A stretch of DNA of 52,194 nucleotides from Rhodococcus sp. 1168 (GTDB lineage Bacteria > Actinomycetota > Actinomycetes > Mycobacteriales > Mycobacteriaceae): the NCBI RefSeq assembly GCF_002091955.1, contig NZ_MKKY01000003.1, forward strand, positions 1-52,194, written 5' to 3'. The notes beneath the pieces are model-generated. The model worked only from the letters and a program-made list of their open reading frames with translations. It searched no databases and was not told the origin of the DNA. Positions 42,419 to 50,988 of the stretch are shown here, piece by piece. Positions within the stretch are counted from its first letter, which is position 1; every line of letters starts with the position of its first letter. A program made the position numbers and the translations under genes.

Positions 42419-43804
42419 GTGACCTCTACCAAACCTGGCATTACCACCGTCGGCGAACTCCGCGCATCCGGACACGTAAAGCGTTCGGTCAAGGAAGAAC
42501 TCCGGGACAATCTGCTCGACGCCCTTCGCGAAGGGACGTCTGCGTGGCCGGGAATCGTCGGCTTCGACAGGACGGTGCTGCCACAGCTCGAGCGCGCCAT
42601 CATTGCCGGCCATGACGTCGTTCTGCTCGGGGAGCGGGGGCAAGGCAAGACGCGTCTGCTGCGTACCTTGCACCTGTTGCTCGACGAGTGGTCGCCTGTC
42701 ATCGAGGGCTCCGAACTCGGCGAGCATCCCTACGAGCCGATCACCCCGGCGAGCATCAGGAAGGCCGCCGAGTTCGGTGAGGCGCTGGGTATCGGTTGGC
42801 GCCACCGCAGCGAGCGGTATGCAGAGAAGTTGGCGACGCCCGATACCTCTGTTGCAGACCTCGTCGGCGACGTCGACCCGGTCAAGGTCGCCGAAGGCCG
42901 AAGCCTCGGTGATCCGGAGACCATTCACTTCGGGCTGGTTCCACGAAGCCACCGCGGAATCGTCGCGATCAACGAGCTCCCCGATCTCGCCGAGCGCATC
43001 CAGGTCTCACTGCTCAACGTCATGGAAGAGCGCGACATCCAGGTCCGCGGGTACACGCTCCGGCTGCCTCTCGACGTGTTGCTCGTGGCAAGTGCGAACC
43101 CTGAGGACTACACCAATCGTGGACGCATCATCACGCCGCTGAAGGACCGCTTCGGCGCGGAGATCCGCACGCACTATCCGATCGTGCTGGGCGACGAGGT
43201 CTCGGTCATCGAGCAGGAGGCCGAGCTGACAGCGACGGTCCCGTCGTATCTGCTCGAGGTTCTGGCACGCTTCACCCGACTCCTGCGTGAGTCGCCGTCG
43301 ATCGATCAGCGTTCGGGTGTGTCGGCGCGCTTCGCGATCGCGGCGGCCGAGACCATCTCGGCTGCGGCCGTTCATCGCGCTGCCGTTCTCGGCGAGGCCG
43401 ATGCGGTAGCGCGTCCGGTAGATCTGGGCACGATCATCGAGGTGCTACGCGGCAAGGTCGAGTTCGAATCGGGGGAAGAGGGCCGCGAGGTCGAGGTGCT
43501 CGAGCACCTGTTGCGTCGTGCAACGGCCGATACCGTCCGTGAGCGACTCGGTGGAATCAACCTGGCCCCGTTGGTGACAGCGATCGAGCAGGGCGAGCCG
43601 GTGGTGACGGGCGACCGGATCACCGCCAAAGCGTTGCTCGGAGAGCTTCCCGATCTCGCGGTGCTCGACGACGTTTCGGCACGGCTCGATGCTTCTTCCG
43701 ATGGCGAGCGGGCCGCGGCAACCGAACTCGCACTCGAAGGGCTGTACCTGGCTCGCCGGATCGCCAAGGATCCCGACGAAGACGGTCAGACGGTGTACAG
43801 CTGA
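42419..43804 (+). CDS. Magnesium-chelatase-like AAA+ ATPase
   Basis: A 461-residue AAA+ protein of the BchI/MoxR clade. Walker A is LLGERGQGKTRLL, Walker B region GIVAINELPDLAERIQ (Glu in place), then LNVMEERDIQVRGYTLRLP and sensor-1 VASANPEDYTNRG, with the arginine-finger region LKDRFGAEIRTHYP. It overlaps by one base (ATGATG-type junction at 43804) with the VWA gene. The pair is a MoxR/VWA-type chaperone couple, corresponding to Rv0958-Rv0959. The client is unknown; no tetrapyrrole pathway genes are nearby, so true Mg-chelatase activity is unlikely. Confidence 0.92.
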   Translation: MTSTKPGITTVGELRASGHVKRSVKEELRDNLLDALREGTSAWPGIVGFDRTVLPQLERAIIAGHDVVLLGERGQGKTRLLRTLHLLLDEWSPVIEGSELGEHPYEPITPASIRKAAEFGEALGIGWRHRSERYAEKLATPDTSVADLVGDVDPVKVAEGRSLGDPETIHFGLVPRSHRGIVAINELPDLAERIQVSLLNVMEERDIQVRGYTLRLPLDVLLVASANPEDYTNRGRIITPLKDRFGAEIRTHYPIVLGDEVSVIEQEAELTATVPSYLLEVLARFTRLLRESPSIDQRSGVSARFAIAAAETISAAAVHRAAVLGEADAVARPVDLGTIIEVLRGKVEFESGEEGREVEVLEHLLRRATADTVRERLGGINLAPLVTAIEQGEPVVTGDRITAKALLGELPDLAVLDDVSARLDASSDGERAAATELALEGLYLARRIAKDPDEDGQTVYS

Positions 43805-45753
43805 TGTCGGCCAGCAGATACGGTCGATATCACGGAGGACCCGATCCGCTGGCGCCTCCGGTCGATCTGAGGGAAGCACTCGAATCGATCGGCAACGATG
43901 TCCTCGAGGGGGCATCTCCGCGTAGGGCTCTGCAAGAGATGTTGCGACGCGGTACGCAGAACATGCGTGGTCTCGACGATCTTGCGGCTCAGGCCAACCG
44001 TCGTCGTCGAGAGATGTTGCGTAAGAACAACTTGGATGGCACGTTGCAGGAGGTTCGCGAGCTCCTCGACGAGGCGGTGCTCGAAGAACGTAAGACGCTG
44101 GCGCGCGCACTGGATGACGATGCGCGCTTCAAGGAGATGCAGATCGGCGATCTGTCACCGTCCACCGCGCAGGCCGTGCAGGAATTGGCGGACTACGATT
44201 GGCGCTCGTCGGAGTCGCGGGAGAACTACGAGAAGATCAAAGATCTGCTCGGCCGCGAGATGCTCGATCAACGTTTCGCCGGTATGAAGAAGGCGCTCGA
44301 AGGTGCCACCGATGAGGATCGGCAGGCGATCAGCGAGATGCTTGAAGACCTGAACGAGTTGCTCGACGCGCACAACAAGGGCGAGGACACGGACGCGCAG
44401 TTCGACGAGTTCATGAACAAGCATGGGCAGCACTTCCCGGAGAACCCACAGAACGTGGAAGAGCTTCTCGATTCGCTTGCTCAGCGAGCAGCGGCAGCTC
44501 AGCGCCTGAGAAACTCCCTCAGTCCGGAGCAACGCGCGGAACTGGATGCGCTGGCGCAACAGGCATTCGGTGATTCGAGTCTGCTGAGCCAGCTCGACCA
44601 ACTCGATCAGAACCTACAGGCGGCAAGGCCCGGTGAGGATTGGGACGGATCGCAGAACTTCCGCGGTGAGAACGGTATGGGCCTCGGCGATGGCACGGGT
44701 GCGCTGCAGGACATCGCGGAGCTGGAGAATCTGGGAAACCAACTGTCGCAACAGTACAACGGTGCTGCGCTGGACGATATCGATGCAGAATCGCTCTTGA
44801 AACAGCTCGGACCGGAAGCTGCAGCGGATGCGCGAATGCTCTCTGAACTCGAAAAGGCTTTGCAACAGCAGGGTTTCATGGACAAGGGAGCCGACGGTCA
44901 ATGGCGGCTGTCACCGAAGGCGATGCGTCAGCTCGGGCAGTCGGCGCTCCGTGATGTCGCAGGCAAGATTTCTCGACGCGGTGGTGAGCGAGATACCCGC
45001 AAGGCGGGCGCGATGGGGGAGCCGACCGGGGCGTCGAGGGCGTGGGAGTTCGGTGACACCGAGCCGTGGGACGTCACGCGCACGGTCAACAACGCGGTGT
45101 TGCGCACAGCGGCCCAAGGATCGGGGTTTCCGGTGTCCTTGCAAGTCACAGACGTCGAGATCAGTGAGACCGAAACTCGAACGCAGGCAGCCGTCGCGCT
45201 GCTCGTCGATACGTCTTTCTCGATGGTGATGGACGGTCGGTGGGTACCGATGAAGCGCACGGCTTTGGCGCTCGAGCATCTGGTGAGCACGCGGTTTCGG
45301 GGCGACGATCTACAGTTGATCGGTTTCGGGCGTCACGCGCAGAAGTTGACGGCGTCGGAGTTGGCGGGCTTGGACGGCGCCTACGATCAGGGCACGAACC
45401 TGCACCACGCCCTGCTGTTGGCGGGTCGGCATTTGCGTCGTCATCCCAACGCTCAACCGGTGGTGCTGATCGTGACGGATGGCGAGCCCACGGCGCATTT
45501 GGAACCGGACGGGAATGCGTATTTCGACTATCCGCCGAGTCCGCGCACTCTGGGTCTCACGGTCCGGGAGCTGGACAATATTGCGAAACTCGGTGCGCAG
45601 GTGACTATTTTTCGTCTCGGTGACGATCCGGGGCTTGCGCGTGTCGTCGATCGGATGGCCGAACGGGTCGGTGGGCGAGTCATTGCGCCGGATCTGGATG
45701 GTCTCGGAGCAGCGGTGGTCAGCGACTATCTGAAGCGGCGCCGGAAGCCGTGA
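43804..45753 (+). CDS. VWA-domain partner of the AAA+ ATPase
   Basis: A 649-residue cytosolic protein. The N-terminal 430 residues are helical and charged, with several coiled-coil-like stretches (for example QEVRELLDEAVLEERKTLAR). The C-terminal VWA domain (about 450-645) has the MIDAS sequence LLVDTSFSMVMDG (DxSxS), then GTNLHHALLLAGRHL and VTDGEPTAHLE, so a divalent metal site is intact. It acts with the upstream ATPase as the substrate-binding arm. Matches Rv0959. Confidence 0.9.
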   Translation: MSASRYGRYHGGPDPLAPPVDLREALESIGNDVLEGASPRRALQEMLRRGTQNMRGLDDLAAQANRRRREMLRKNNLDGTLQEVRELLDEAVLEERKTLARALDDDARFKEMQIGDLSPSTAQAVQELADYDWRSSESRENYEKIKDLLGREMLDQRFAGMKKALEGATDEDRQAISEMLEDLNELLDAHNKGEDTDAQFDEFMNKHGQHFPENPQNVEELLDSLAQRAAAAQRLRNSLSPEQRAELDALAQQAFGDSSLLSQLDQLDQNLQAARPGEDWDGSQNFRGENGMGLGDGTGALQDIAELENLGNQLSQQYNGAALDDIDAESLLKQLGPEAAADARMLSELEKALQQQGFMDKGADGQWRLSPKAMRQLGQSALRDVAGKISRRGGERDTRKAGAMGEPTGASRAWEFGDTEPWDVTRTVNNAVLRTAAQGSGFPVSLQVTDVEISETETRTQAAVALLVDTSFSMVMDGRWVPMKRTALALEHLVSTRFRGDDLQLIGFGRHAQKLTASELAGLDGAYDQGTNLHHALLLAGRHLRRHPNAQPVVLIVTDGEPTAHLEPDGNAYFDYPPSPRTLGLTVRELDNIAKLGAQVTIFRLGDDPGLARVVDRMAERVGGRVIAPDLDGLGAAVVSDYLKRRRKP

Positions 45754-45777
45754 ATCTTGGTTGGACTTTCTTGTCTG

Positions 45778-46245
45778 TCATGCCGCGTTGACGACGGTGC
45801 GATCTCCGAGCGGGCTGTGCAATGTCATCTGCATCGTGCCGTATACGGCCACCATGATGCAGGCTTTGTCTGCCGCTTCCTGGCGGGTGCCTGTTCGGAG
45901 CGCGATCACCACTTCGGTATCGGTTTCGGTGACCTTCGCGTCGGCGCCGTAGCACTCGGGCGTCCCGGTGACGAAGTGGATGGCGATGGTGTTGGGAGAG
46001 ATCTGACTCCACGATTCGAACGGTGTCGGCGCCGCGCGAATCAGTTCGGGTGTTGATTCGAACATCGTCCCGACCTCTCCGACAGGGACCTCGACGGGAA
46101 CAGGCGGGGAACTAGGGGAGCGCATCGGGTCGGTGGCGGCCGGACTGCTCGTGGTTTCGACGTCGACGCTGCCTGACGTCGACGCCTCGCTCGCGCAGCC
46201 GACGAGCAGGATGCACATCAAAACTCCCGCAGCCAGAAACCTCAT
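45778..46245 (-). CDS. Secreted lipoprotein of unknown function
   Basis: A 155-residue lipoprotein: MRFLAAGVLMCILLVGC gives a signal peptide with lipobox LVGC. A Ser/Thr/Pro linker follows (about 18-55), then a beta-rich domain with two Cys (TPECYGADAK and KACIMVAVYG) that may form a disulfide. The sequence around VVIALRTGTRQEAADKACI suggests a small envelope domain. An upstream ATG at 46293 would extend the n-region by 16 residues. Convergent with the VWA gene. I do not recognise the family. Confidence 0.75.
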   Translation of the reverse strand: MRFLAAGVLMCILLVGCASEASTSGSVDVETTSSPAATDPMRSPSSPPVPVEVPVGEVGTMFESTPELIRAAPTPFESWSQISPNTIAIHFVTGTPECYGADAKVTETDTEVVIALRTGTRQEAADKACIMVAVYGTMQMTLHSPLGDRTVVNAA

Positions 46246-46302
46246 GCCTCCAAGGTAGCGCCGTGGGCTGAGTAGAACCTTTGGGTTGCGCAAGAGTTGT
46301 CC

Positions 46303-47226
46303 TCAGGCCAACAATGCCGTGACGAGTGCGATGGCAGGGATCGAGAGAAGCGTTGTCACGAAGGCTGTGTCCCTGGCCATGACGACGCCGCGGTTGTATC
46401 GGCTGGCGAAGACGAACACGTTTTGTGCGGTGGGGAGAGCGGAGACGACGGTGATGGCGAAAAGCTCGTGTCCCTCGACGCCGAGGAGCCGAGCCAACAG
46501 GTAGCCGAGGACGGGTTGCAGAATCATCTTCAAGCCGGTGGCGAGTGCTACGTCCCGCCGCGGACTGATGCCCTTCTGGAGTACTCGGGTCCCGTACAGC
46601 GACAGGCCGAAGGCCAGCAGTGCACCGGGGACGGCGGTTCCCGCGACGAGTTCGAAGGGTTGCATCAGGGCTTCGGGCAGTTCGAGTCCGGTGATGGACA
46701 GGGCGAGGCCGAGTCCGCCGGCAAGCACGATCGGGTTCTTGAACGGCGCGATGAGGATGCTGCGCAGTGACGCCTTCTTGCCCATCGTCGAGATGTCGAG
46801 AATCGTCAGCGCAAGCGGCGAGTAGATCATGATCTGAAAGAGCAGGAGTGGGGCAACGAAAGTTGCATCGCCGAGCACGTAGACGGCGATCGGGATTCCG
46901 AGGTTCGCGGCGTTGACATACGACGAGGCGAGGCCGCCGATCGTCGCTTCCGGGGTAGCCCGTTTCAACATCAGCTTGGAGATGAGCAGATAGATGGACC
47001 CGACCACCAGCGCGGACACCCCGGCGACTGCGAGGGTCGGCGAGAGAATGACCGCGAGATCCGACGTCGCCATCGTGACGAACAGCAGAGCCGGCGTCGC
47101 GACGAAGAAGACGAGTCGGCTCAGGACGAATTGGCCGTGGTCACCGAGAACCCCGAGTCGCGCCAGCATGTATCCCAGCGCGATGACGACGAAGATGACC
47201 GTGAAGCCTTCGAGAACTCCGGACAT
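46303..47226 (-). CDS. AEC-family (auxin efflux carrier) transporter
   Basis: A 307-residue membrane protein of the AEC family, which includes malate and other carboxylate exporters. About ten TM helices are visible, beginning GFTVIFVVIALGYMLARLG. The middle has SSYVNAANLGIPIAVYVLG, where the broken helix with Asn-Ala-Asn and Pro is typical, and the second half repeats the pattern (VVSALPTAQNVFVFASRY). Substrate is unknown. It follows the rpsR-side hairpin and is read away from it, on the same strand. Confidence 0.9.
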   Translation of the reverse strand: MSGVLEGFTVIFVVIALGYMLARLGVLGDHGQFVLSRLVFFVATPALLFVTMATSDLAVILSPTLAVAGVSALVVGSIYLLISKLMLKRATPEATIGGLASSYVNAANLGIPIAVYVLGDATFVAPLLLFQIMIYSPLALTILDISTMGKKASLRSILIAPFKNPIVLAGGLGLALSITGLELPEALMQPFELVAGTAVPGALLAFGLSLYGTRVLQKGISPRRDVALATGLKMILQPVLGYLLARLLGVEGHELFAITVVSALPTAQNVFVFASRYNRGVVMARDTAFVTTLLSIPAIALVTALLA

Positions 47227-47285
47227 GAAGGTTTCAGGGTCTCGATTCGGATCGGTAGTGGGGCGCCTCTTACTTTAATGGCTCA

Positions 47286-47326
47286 CGAGAAAGGCCACGC
47301 ATCCGAAGGATGCGTGGCCTTTCTCG
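47286..47326 (-). terminator. Hairpin ending the rpmB-rpsN-rpsR operon
   Basis: Perfect 19-bp stem (47286-47304 with 47308-47326) and a GAA/TTC triloop, 13 bases after the rpsR stop and before the AEC gene. The 3' arm ends in CCTTTCTCG; no separate U-tract. Confidence 0.8.
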
Positions 47327-47338
47327 AAAAGACTGTGA

Positions 47339-47593
47339 TCAGCGGCTGGTGAACGGCAGCAATGCCATCTCACGAGCATTCTTCACTGCGACGGCGACCT
47401 GACGCTGCTGCTGCGGCGTGAGGCCGGTGACGCGGCGGCTACGAATCTTGCCGCGATCGGAAATGAACTGACGAAGAAGGTTGATGTCCTTGTAATCCAC
47501 CGTGGTGACCTTGGCGGCGTTCAACGGGTTCTTCTTCGGTCGGCGGCCAACCTCTGCGCGGACCTTCTTCGACGGTGCTCTCTTGACTGCCAT
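47339..47593 (-). CDS. rpsR: 30S ribosomal protein S18, zinc-independent paralogue
   Basis: An 84-residue S18 without cysteines: [57 protein letters not shown]. The Cys-free form, the neighbours and the Zur-like boxes upstream identify it as the alternative S18 (rpsR2 of mycobacteria) used when zinc is scarce. It is the last gene of the minus-strand operon, 14 bp after the truncated S14 gene, and a hairpin follows. Confidence 0.95.
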   Translation of the reverse strand: MAVKRAPSKKVRAEVGRRPKKNPLNAAKVTTVDYKDINLLRQFISDRGKIRSRRVTGLTPQQQRQVAVAVKNAREMALLPFTSR

Positions 47594-47607
47594 CTCTACC
47601 TTTTCCC

Positions 47608-47832
47608 TTACCAGCTCGACTTATGGACGCCAAGCAGTTCCCCGCGGTGCGCGGGCTCGCACATGTCGATGCGTGAGAGTCCACAATTCCGCAGGTAGCC
47701 GCGCGGACGTCCATCCGCAGCGTCGCGATTGCGCAATCGTACCGGACTCGAAGCACGCGGCAAACGCGGCAGTGCCGCTCGGGTTGGTGCGCTCCCGGAA
47801 TCGCGGCTGGGGGGCTTCGTGAAGATGGCCAT
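47608..47832 (-). pseudogene. rpsN: 30S ribosomal protein S14 paralogue, N-terminally truncated
   Basis: The 74-residue frame ends in the C-terminal two-thirds of long-form S14: RASSPVRLRNRDAADGRPRG, then [14 protein letters not shown]. Long S14 is about 101 residues; roughly the first 30 are missing and replaced by [10 protein letters not shown]. Positions usually basic or conserved have drifted (LRNCGLSRIDMCEPAH, where relatives have LRKFGLSRVRMREMAH-type sequence). The ATG overlaps the rpmB stop (TGATG). Relatives have rpmG (L33) at this point, and none is present, so one deletion may have removed rpmG and the S14 start. Probably not functional. Confidence 0.72.
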
Positions 47833-48068
47833 CAGAACTTTTCTCCTCGAGTGCCGAGTTTGGCGATGACGGCGTCGATGCCGTCGCGGTCGATGGTTTT
47901 GATGCCCTTGGCGGACAGGGTCAGCGTGACGCGCCGGCCGAGGCTGGGGGCGTAGTACGTCTTCCTCTGGATGTTCGGGTCCCACCGCCTGCTGGATCGG
48001 ACGTGTGAGTGCGAAACGGACTTGCCGAATCCCGGCTTTCGTCCCGTCACTTGGCAACGCCTGGACAT
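47832..48068 (-). CDS. rpmB: 50S ribosomal protein L28, alternative paralogue
   Basis: A 78-residue L28: [20 protein letters not shown], then [20 protein letters not shown] and the C-terminal [17 protein letters not shown]. The zinc-binding Cys pairs of the primary L28 are missing (one Cys remains). It is the first gene of the operon; AGGAG precedes the ATG, and a Zur-like box lies 19-37 bp upstream of it. Corresponds to mycobacterial rpmB2. Confidence 0.95.
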   Translation of the reverse strand: MSRRCQVTGRKPGFGKSVSHSHVRSSRRWDPNIQRKTYYAPSLGRRVTLTLSAKGIKTIDRDGIDAVIAKLGTRGEKF

Positions 48069-48086
48069 TCGCGATTCTCCTATCGT

Positions 48087-48105
48087 TAATGACAATCATA
48101 TTCGA
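48087..48105. promoter_or_regulatory. Zur-like box upstream of rpmB
   Basis: TAATGACAATCATATTCGA, an imperfect AT-rich palindrome matching the actinobacterial Zur pattern (TGAnAATnATTnTC-like). It shares 16 of 19 bases with the box at 48142 and is 18 bp from the rpmB start. Confidence 0.75.
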
Positions 48106-48141
48106 CAACTGGACTCTGCGAATGTAGCGTGTCTCGAGACG

Positions 48142-48160
48142 CAATGACAATCATTATCGA
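48142..48160. promoter_or_regulatory. Zur-like box upstream of the CobW-like gene
   Basis: CAATGACAATCATTATCGA, 13 bp before the GTG of the CobW-like gene. Two boxes, one per divergent direction, and the gene content on both sides indicate zinc-dependent repression by Zur. Confidence 0.82.
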
Positions 48161-48173
48161 AGGAAGGGTTTCA

Positions 48174-49436
48174 GTGAATCTCCCCACGGACCGCCGTATA
48201 CCGGTGGTACTCGTGTCCGGCTGGACCGGAGCTATGGGCGCAGTGGTGACCTCACTTCTCACCGAGGGAACTGTCGCCGTGCGCCACGACCTCAGCCGTG
48301 TACGCGAGGGCGTCGTGCGCAGAACCATCTATACGACGGGAGAACAGCCGCGCGAGACGATCCTCGAACTCGCGCACGGATGCCTTTCCTGCACTCTGCG
48401 CCAAGACCTGCTGCCGCTGCTCCGCACACTCTCGAGCCGCAGTTCCACCCACCGCATCGTTCTCGCCATGGACCCGACTCTCGAACCTGCGGTGTTGTGC
48501 TGGGCGATCCGTCATGTCGTCGTCGAAGGCATCGTCGGCCGGGTCGACGGACCGGCCTCGCGTGACGTCCGCGTCGAAGCCGTCATCAATTGTCTCGACG
48601 CGGCCACGTGGCTCGACGACGCGACCGGCGACGATTCCCTCGCCGACCGCGGCACTCGAGCCAGTCACGACGATGAGCGGACGCTTGCGCAATTGGTCGT
48701 CGGGCAGGTCGAGTACGCCGACGCGCTCGTCGTCACGGCGGGCCCCGACGTCGAAACCTGGGATCGGGGACCGCTCGCCGCAGTCCTGGCGCGGCTCGCG
48801 CCAGGCGCCCCCGCTACATGGATCGATGTCGATTCTGTCGTTGATGGTGAAATGCTGCTCAGCGCAGTACCTTTCGATGCTCGACGCGGTGCGGCGTCCG
48901 ATGCGCACTCACCGCTGCTGCGAGGGCAGCCGCCACTCACCGAGGACTGCGGCGTTTCCCTCGTCGAGTTCACCGCATCACGTCCCTTCCACCCAGAGCG
49001 GCTCCACGAGGCCGTCGACGTACTTCTAGCCGGCGTCGTCAGTGTCCGTGGGCGAGCCTGGGTGGCGACGCAACCGAACGAGGCTCTGTGGGTCGAATCA
49101 GCAGGTGGGGGCTTGCACGTCGCAAGTGCGGGGAAGTGGCTGGCGGCGATGAATTCCAGTGAACTGAACCGTGCCGACTTCACCAGGCGGGCGATGGCAG
49201 CGCTGCGGTGGGATGAGGAGTTCGGTGATCGTGACACCTCGCTCGTGGTACTCGTCCACACAGCCGATCCGGTAGAGATCGATCGAACACTGCGGTGGGC
49301 GCTGGTGTCCGACGACGAAATGCTGAACCGCGAGAAGTGGATCACGTGGGCGGACCCATTCGGAAGCAGTCACGAAGATCCCTGCGACAGAATCCAATCC
49401 CCATATTCGGATGTCAACAGAGAGGCAACAGAATGA
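48174..49436 (+). CDS. CobW-like protein lacking the GTPase P-loop, Zur-regulon type
   Basis: A 420-residue G3E/CobW-family protein close to mycobacterial Rv0106 and its M. smegmatis relative reported as a ribosome-hibernation recruitment factor (Mrf). The metal-type motif [13 protein letters not shown] is present. The Walker A of true G3E GTPases is not: the position reads [12 protein letters not shown], without the GKT. The C-terminal CobW_C domain is clear ([20 protein letters not shown], then [10 protein letters not shown]). GTG 48174 was chosen for the GGAAGGG RBS; the earlier ATG lies in the Zur box. It overlaps rpmE2 by 4 bp. Confidence 0.85.
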   Translation: MNLPTDRRIPVVLVSGWTGAMGAVVTSLLTEGTVAVRHDLSRVREGVVRRTIYTTGEQPRETILELAHGCLSCTLRQDLLPLLRTLSSRSSTHRIVLAMDPTLEPAVLCWAIRHVVVEGIVGRVDGPASRDVRVEAVINCLDAATWLDDATGDDSLADRGTRASHDDERTLAQLVVGQVEYADALVVTAGPDVETWDRGPLAAVLARLAPGAPATWIDVDSVVDGEMLLSAVPFDARRGAASDAHSPLLRGQPPLTEDCGVSLVEFTASRPFHPERLHEAVDVLLAGVVSVRGRAWVATQPNEALWVESAGGGLHVASAGKWLAAMNSSELNRADFTRRAMAALRWDEEFGDRDTSLVVLVHTADPVEIDRTLRWALVSDDEMLNREKWITWADPFGSSHEDPCDRIQSPYSDVNREATE

Positions 49437-49693
49437 AGAAGAGTATCCACCCTGACTACCACCCGGTGGTGTTTCGGGACGCGGGAACGGGAACGCAGTT
49501 CCTCACCCGCTCCACCATCACCTCTGACCGCGATGTCGAATGGGAGGACGGTGTCGTCTATCCGCTCGTGGTTGTCGACGTCACCAGCGAATCTCACCCG
49601 TTCTGGACCGGTGCCACGAGAATCATGGACACCCAGGGGCGCGTCGAGAAGTTCGAAAAGCGTTATGGACGTCGAACCAGGAAAGGTGCCTGA
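49433..49693 (+). CDS. rpmE2: 50S ribosomal protein L31, type B (zinc-independent)
   Basis: An 86-residue type B L31: [47 protein letters not shown] and KFEKRYGRR. There are no Cys, unlike the zinc-binding type A form. It overlaps the CobW-like stop (ATGA), so it is coupled and part of the Zur-controlled set, replacing zinc L31 in starvation. Confidence 0.96.
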   Translation: MKKSIHPDYHPVVFRDAGTGTQFLTRSTITSDRDVEWEDGVVYPLVVVDVTSESHPFWTGATRIMDTQGRVEKFEKRYGRRTRKGA

Positions 49694-49696
49694 AAC

Positions 49697-49864
49697 ATGG
49701 CCGTGCCGAAACGAAAGATGTCGCGCTCCAACACTCGCAGTCGGCGGGCGCAGTGGAAGGCAGTGGTACCGGACCTTGTGACCGTGCGGGTAGACGGCAA
49801 TAGTTTTCGGGTGCCACGCAGGTTGGTCAAAGCAGTGTCAATGGGTGTCTACGATCCGAGGTAG
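49697..49864 (+). CDS. rpmF: 50S ribosomal protein L32, zinc-independent
   Basis: A 55-residue L32: [20 protein letters not shown], then [20 protein letters not shown]. The CxxC zinc pairs of the usual L32 are missing. It starts 3 bp after the rpmE2 stop and completes the plus-strand zinc-starvation operon. Confidence 0.93.
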   Translation: MAVPKRKMSRSNTRSRRAQWKAVVPDLVTVRVDGNSFRVPRRLVKAVSMGVYDPR

Positions 49865-49883
49865 ACGCCGGTAGGTTGACTCC

Positions 49884-50948
49884 ATGGTCCAACCTACCCC
49901 GTCAGCCAAAGACGTCAAACGGTGGCGACGCTACCTCGCCGACGAGTTGGCAGAGGCCGCTGTCTACCGCGATCTCGCGGAACGTCGCAGCGGTGAGGAG
50001 CGAGAAATCCTTCTCGCTCTGGCCGAAGCCGAGGGTCGGCACGAGCGGCATTGGCGCACCTTGCTGGGCGATCGCGTCGGGACGCCACTGAGGGGTGATC
50101 TCCGGACGAGGTTGCTGGGAGTACTCGCGCGGCGGTTCGGTTCGGTGTTCGTGCTGGCGTTGGCACAGCGGGCAGAGTCCAGGTCACCGTATGCACTCGA
50201 CGGCGACGCGACCGAAGCGATGATCGCGGACGAGCAGATTCATGCCGAAGTGGTCAGGGCTCTGGCCGCACGTGGGCGCAACAGGTTGTCGGGGACGTTC
50301 CGTGCAGCAGTGTTCGGCGCGAACGACGGGTTGGTGAGCAACCTCGCTTTGGTGCTGGGCATCAGCGGCAGCGGGGTGTCCAACCACATTGTCCTGCTGA
50401 CGGGACTCGCTGGCCTGCTGGCAGGGGCGTTGTCGATGGGGGCAGGGGAGTACGTCTCGGTGCGCTCGCAGCGGGAACTGCTCGAAGCCTCGTCACCCGA
50501 CCTGGGAGCGCGCGATGCATTGCACAACCTCGACGTCGACGCCAACGAATTGGCACTGGTCTATCGGGCACGTGGAATGAGCTCGGACGAGGCCGAGTCG
50601 AAAGCATCGAAGGTGCTGCAGAGTATGACGGGAGACGACGAGCTGGGTCCAGCGGCCGACGCCCACGAATTCGTCGGCACGGGCGTCGGAGCCGCCATCG
50701 CCAGCTTCTGCTTCTTCGCATCGGGCGCGGTCATCCCAGTGTTGCCCTACCTCGTGGGAATGGAAGGCGTTGCAGCACTTGTGGTTGCGTCGGTACTGGT
50801 CGGAATTGCGTTGATCTGCACTGGGCTGGTTGTGGGCCTTCTCAGTGGCGGACCACCCGTCAAGCGAGCGCTACGTCAATTGGCCATCGGATACGGAGCC
50901 GCAGGCGCGACCTACCTGCTCGGAACTTTCTTCGGCGGGGGCGTCTGA
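49884..50948 (+). CDS. Ferritin-like/VIT1-CCC1 fusion membrane protein
   Basis: A 354-residue fusion. The N-terminal ferritin-like four-helix domain (about 1-138) has two ExxH motifs, AEAEGRHERHW and IADEQIHAEVV, plus upstream Glu in LADELAEAAVYRDL, fit for a di-iron site. The C-terminal VIT1/CCC1 domain (about 140-354) has FGANDGLVSNLALVLG, SMGAGEYVSVRSQREL, and about five TM helices. Plant and bacterial relatives move Fe(II) or Mn(II) across membranes. Here it sits 20 bp after the zinc-starvation operon and may be read through from it. Role: metal export or storage. Confidence 0.9.
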   Translation: MVQPTPSAKDVKRWRRYLADELAEAAVYRDLAERRSGEEREILLALAEAEGRHERHWRTLLGDRVGTPLRGDLRTRLLGVLARRFGSVFVLALAQRAESRSPYALDGDATEAMIADEQIHAEVVRALAARGRNRLSGTFRAAVFGANDGLVSNLALVLGISGSGVSNHIVLLTGLAGLLAGALSMGAGEYVSVRSQRELLEASSPDLGARDALHNLDVDANELALVYRARGMSSDEAESKASKVLQSMTGDDELGPAADAHEFVGTGVGAAIASFCFFASGAVIPVLPYLVGMEGVAALVVASVLVGIALICTGLVVGLLSGGPPVKRALRQLAIGYGAAGATYLLGTFFGGGV

Positions 50949-50988
50949 TTCGGTCGGAATTGCATTTTCTGACGCTAGAGTTCCTGCC

